DNA of 64,000 nt from Nansenia antarctica. Taxonomy: Eukaryota > Chordata > Actinopteri > Argentiniformes > Microstomatidae. The translations under genes were made by a program, and so were the position numbers. Below, in pieces: positions 62,756 to 64,000 of the stretch. The stretch is from assembly GCA_963989245.1 (NCBI GenBank), contig OZ022345.1, positions 29,641,112 to 29,705,111 of the forward strand, in the 5' to 3' direction. The notes under the pieces are model-generated. The model did not search any database, was not told where the DNA came from, and was given only the letters and a program-made list of their open reading frames with translations. The first letter of the stretch is position 1; every line of letters starts with the position of its first letter.

Positions 62756-64000
62756 CTCCATAAGCTAAGGCACTGGAGGACCATTCCCAGAAGAAGAAGA
62801 AGAAGAAGGAGCCAAGGGGAAAAGGGGACGACAGGAGTGACAAGGAAGATGACAGCGAAGATGGCAGTGAAGACTCAAGTGATGACGACAATGCAGATGG
62901 AGGCTACAACGCTCAGGTCAGGAAGATTATAGCCACAGCCGAAAAGAAAGGTGGGAGAAGACGCCGGGAGAAAGCGGAAAGAGAGGAAGGAAGACACCAC
63001 AGATGGCTGAAGGAGCAACGAGAAAGGGAGGAAGAGGAAGATTGTCATCGAATGTCATCAAATACATTGAAGAACTGTCCAGTGCTGATTCGGGGTAACA
63101 AGATGGAATATCATCCTTGGAATCATACAGATCTGTCTGAAGTGATAGAGAAACTCCCCGTTCTCCAGGATGGTGGCCACGCATGGACGACAGAGGTAGA
63201 CGTGAGACTGACAGGAACGCAAGCAGCAATGGGAGACCTGAAAAGACTCTTAGCTTTTATTGCAGGATTGGATACAATGCAGGAAATATTGATGAAGGCA
63301 GGACTTCATAGATATATCAATACATCAGTTTATGATCCAGAGCTCTTCGCAGCAAACAGAGGCAGGCTGTGGAAGACAATCAGAGAGACTTACCCTACTC
63401 ACATTCACCCAGACAATATCATTGTGAAGCCACTGGGGGGAGATGAGAATCCCAGGGGTTTTGTTGCCCGTGTGCACTCTCAATGGAGAAGTGTGACAGG
63501 GAAGGATGCTGAAGATAACCCCTTAGAAAAATCCATAATCAGGGAAAAAATACAAGCAGGTCTTCCTACCCCAGTTAAGGATAAGCTAGCGGAAGTGCTG
63601 GGGCTACGACACATGAACAAAGCTGTTTATATAGACCACGTAGCTCATCAAGTTGAGTTATATCGAAAGAATATTCAGATACAGAAGACACAAGACGAAG
63701 AGTCACTCAGAATATTGACTCAAGTGCAATTGACTGAAAGCAAGAGGAACATAGAGGGAGTGCAGGCTTTAGCTCGACAGGTCCCATCTCAGCCACAGCA
63801 ACAGCCACCTGGAGTGCAGACTGCTACTTACCAGTCCTACCTACTCACAGGGGCCACAAGGGGGGTATCCTGCTACTTACCAGCCATACCCACAGGGGCC
63901 ACCAGGGGTGCAAGCGGTTCCATACCAGCCGTACACACAGCCTGGCCAAGGACCACCACCAGGGGGATGGACAGCAGCAGGGAAGAAGATGCTAGGACCA
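62756..64000 (+). pseudogene. Retroviral Gag, capsid part, partial
   Basis: From 62772 a plus-strand frame stays open past 63830. It begins with a Lys run and an acidic Asp/Ser/Glu stretch, then Arg/Glu-rich helices. A capsid-like block follows: MEYHPWNHTDLSEVIEKLP near 63100, then HAWTTEV. The C-terminal part is Pro/Gln/Tyr/Gly-rich. Near 63840 the Pro/Gln/Tyr composition switches to another frame, implying a one-base indel. With the MITE insertion this makes gag non-functional as it stands. The sequence runs off the window. Confidence 0.78.

Larger units (their letters stand above)
60493..64000 (+). mobile_element. Endogenous retrovirus, 5' portion
   Basis: LTR, primer site, a leader of about 420 bp and a gag-like gene are present. 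The element continues beyond the right edge, where pol and the 3' LTR would lie. A 1098-bp DNA transposon (61658-62755) interrupts gag. The capsid-like sequence suggests a gamma/epsilon-type retrovirus, by inference. Confidence 0.85.

Overview
The window is vertebrate nuclear DNA, almost certainly from a teleost fish. The main evidence is a recognisable nudt6/fgf2 gene pair with vertebrate exon structure, plus fish-type Tc1, hAT, Harbinger, L2 and other LINE, Ty3/gypsy and retroviral elements. Tandem repeats are extreme: roughly a third of the window is micro-, mini- or satellite DNA. Such repeat density is known from gadiform fishes, but the species cannot be fixed from this sequence. No rRNA, tRNA, CRISPR or bacterial feature was found. 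One 200-base run of N (28059-28258) is an assembly gap.

Region 1-12 kb. A 22-bp minisatellite is followed by a hAT transposon with a frameshifted transposase, sitting inside a GTGTAGGG repeat. Next come several minisatellites, among them a near-perfect 33-bp x 74 array. The last two coding exons of nudt6 (+ strand) follow at 8425-8479 and 9533-9918; they carry a complete Nudix box. Earlier nudt6 exons were not found and probably lie left of the window.

Region 12.7-29.6 kb. fgf2 lies on the minus strand, tail-to-tail with nudt6, in the arrangement of the mammalian NUDT6 (FGF2 antisense) locus. Exon 3 is at 12711-12896, exon 2 at 16643-16746 and exon 1 at 29370-29557. Its introns are packed with repeats and nested transposons: a Harbinger MITE, a Tc1 element split by a LINE, an L2 split by another LINE, and a 3.2-kb homopyrimidine satellite. 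Exon 1 is out of frame across a G/C homopolymer, probably an assembly error. The last codons of fgf2 have been amplified into a 38-bp minisatellite in its 3' UTR.

Region 29.6-47.1 kb. G-rich and GA-rich arrays lie upstream of fgf2. They are followed by a very large inverted-repeat structure (32265-47071) with 180-bp outer arms, inner 48-bp repeats and an inverted 16/18-bp satellite. A truncated Ty3/gypsy element lies in its left arm. I see no transposase in it, and I consider it the best candidate for an undescribed element, of giant foldback type.

Region 47.1-64 kb. A young LTR retrotransposon (47675-53361) has near-identical 1.3-kb LTRs, and most of its pol is replaced by a 22-bp minisatellite. 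Then come a LINE with a 13-bp target duplication and possible minus-strand exons of an unassigned single-pass receptor, whose terminal coding exon is split by a 998-bp hAT element. Last is the 5' end of an endogenous retrovirus with an LTR, a tRNA-Arg primer site and a gag interrupted by another transposon; it runs off the right edge.
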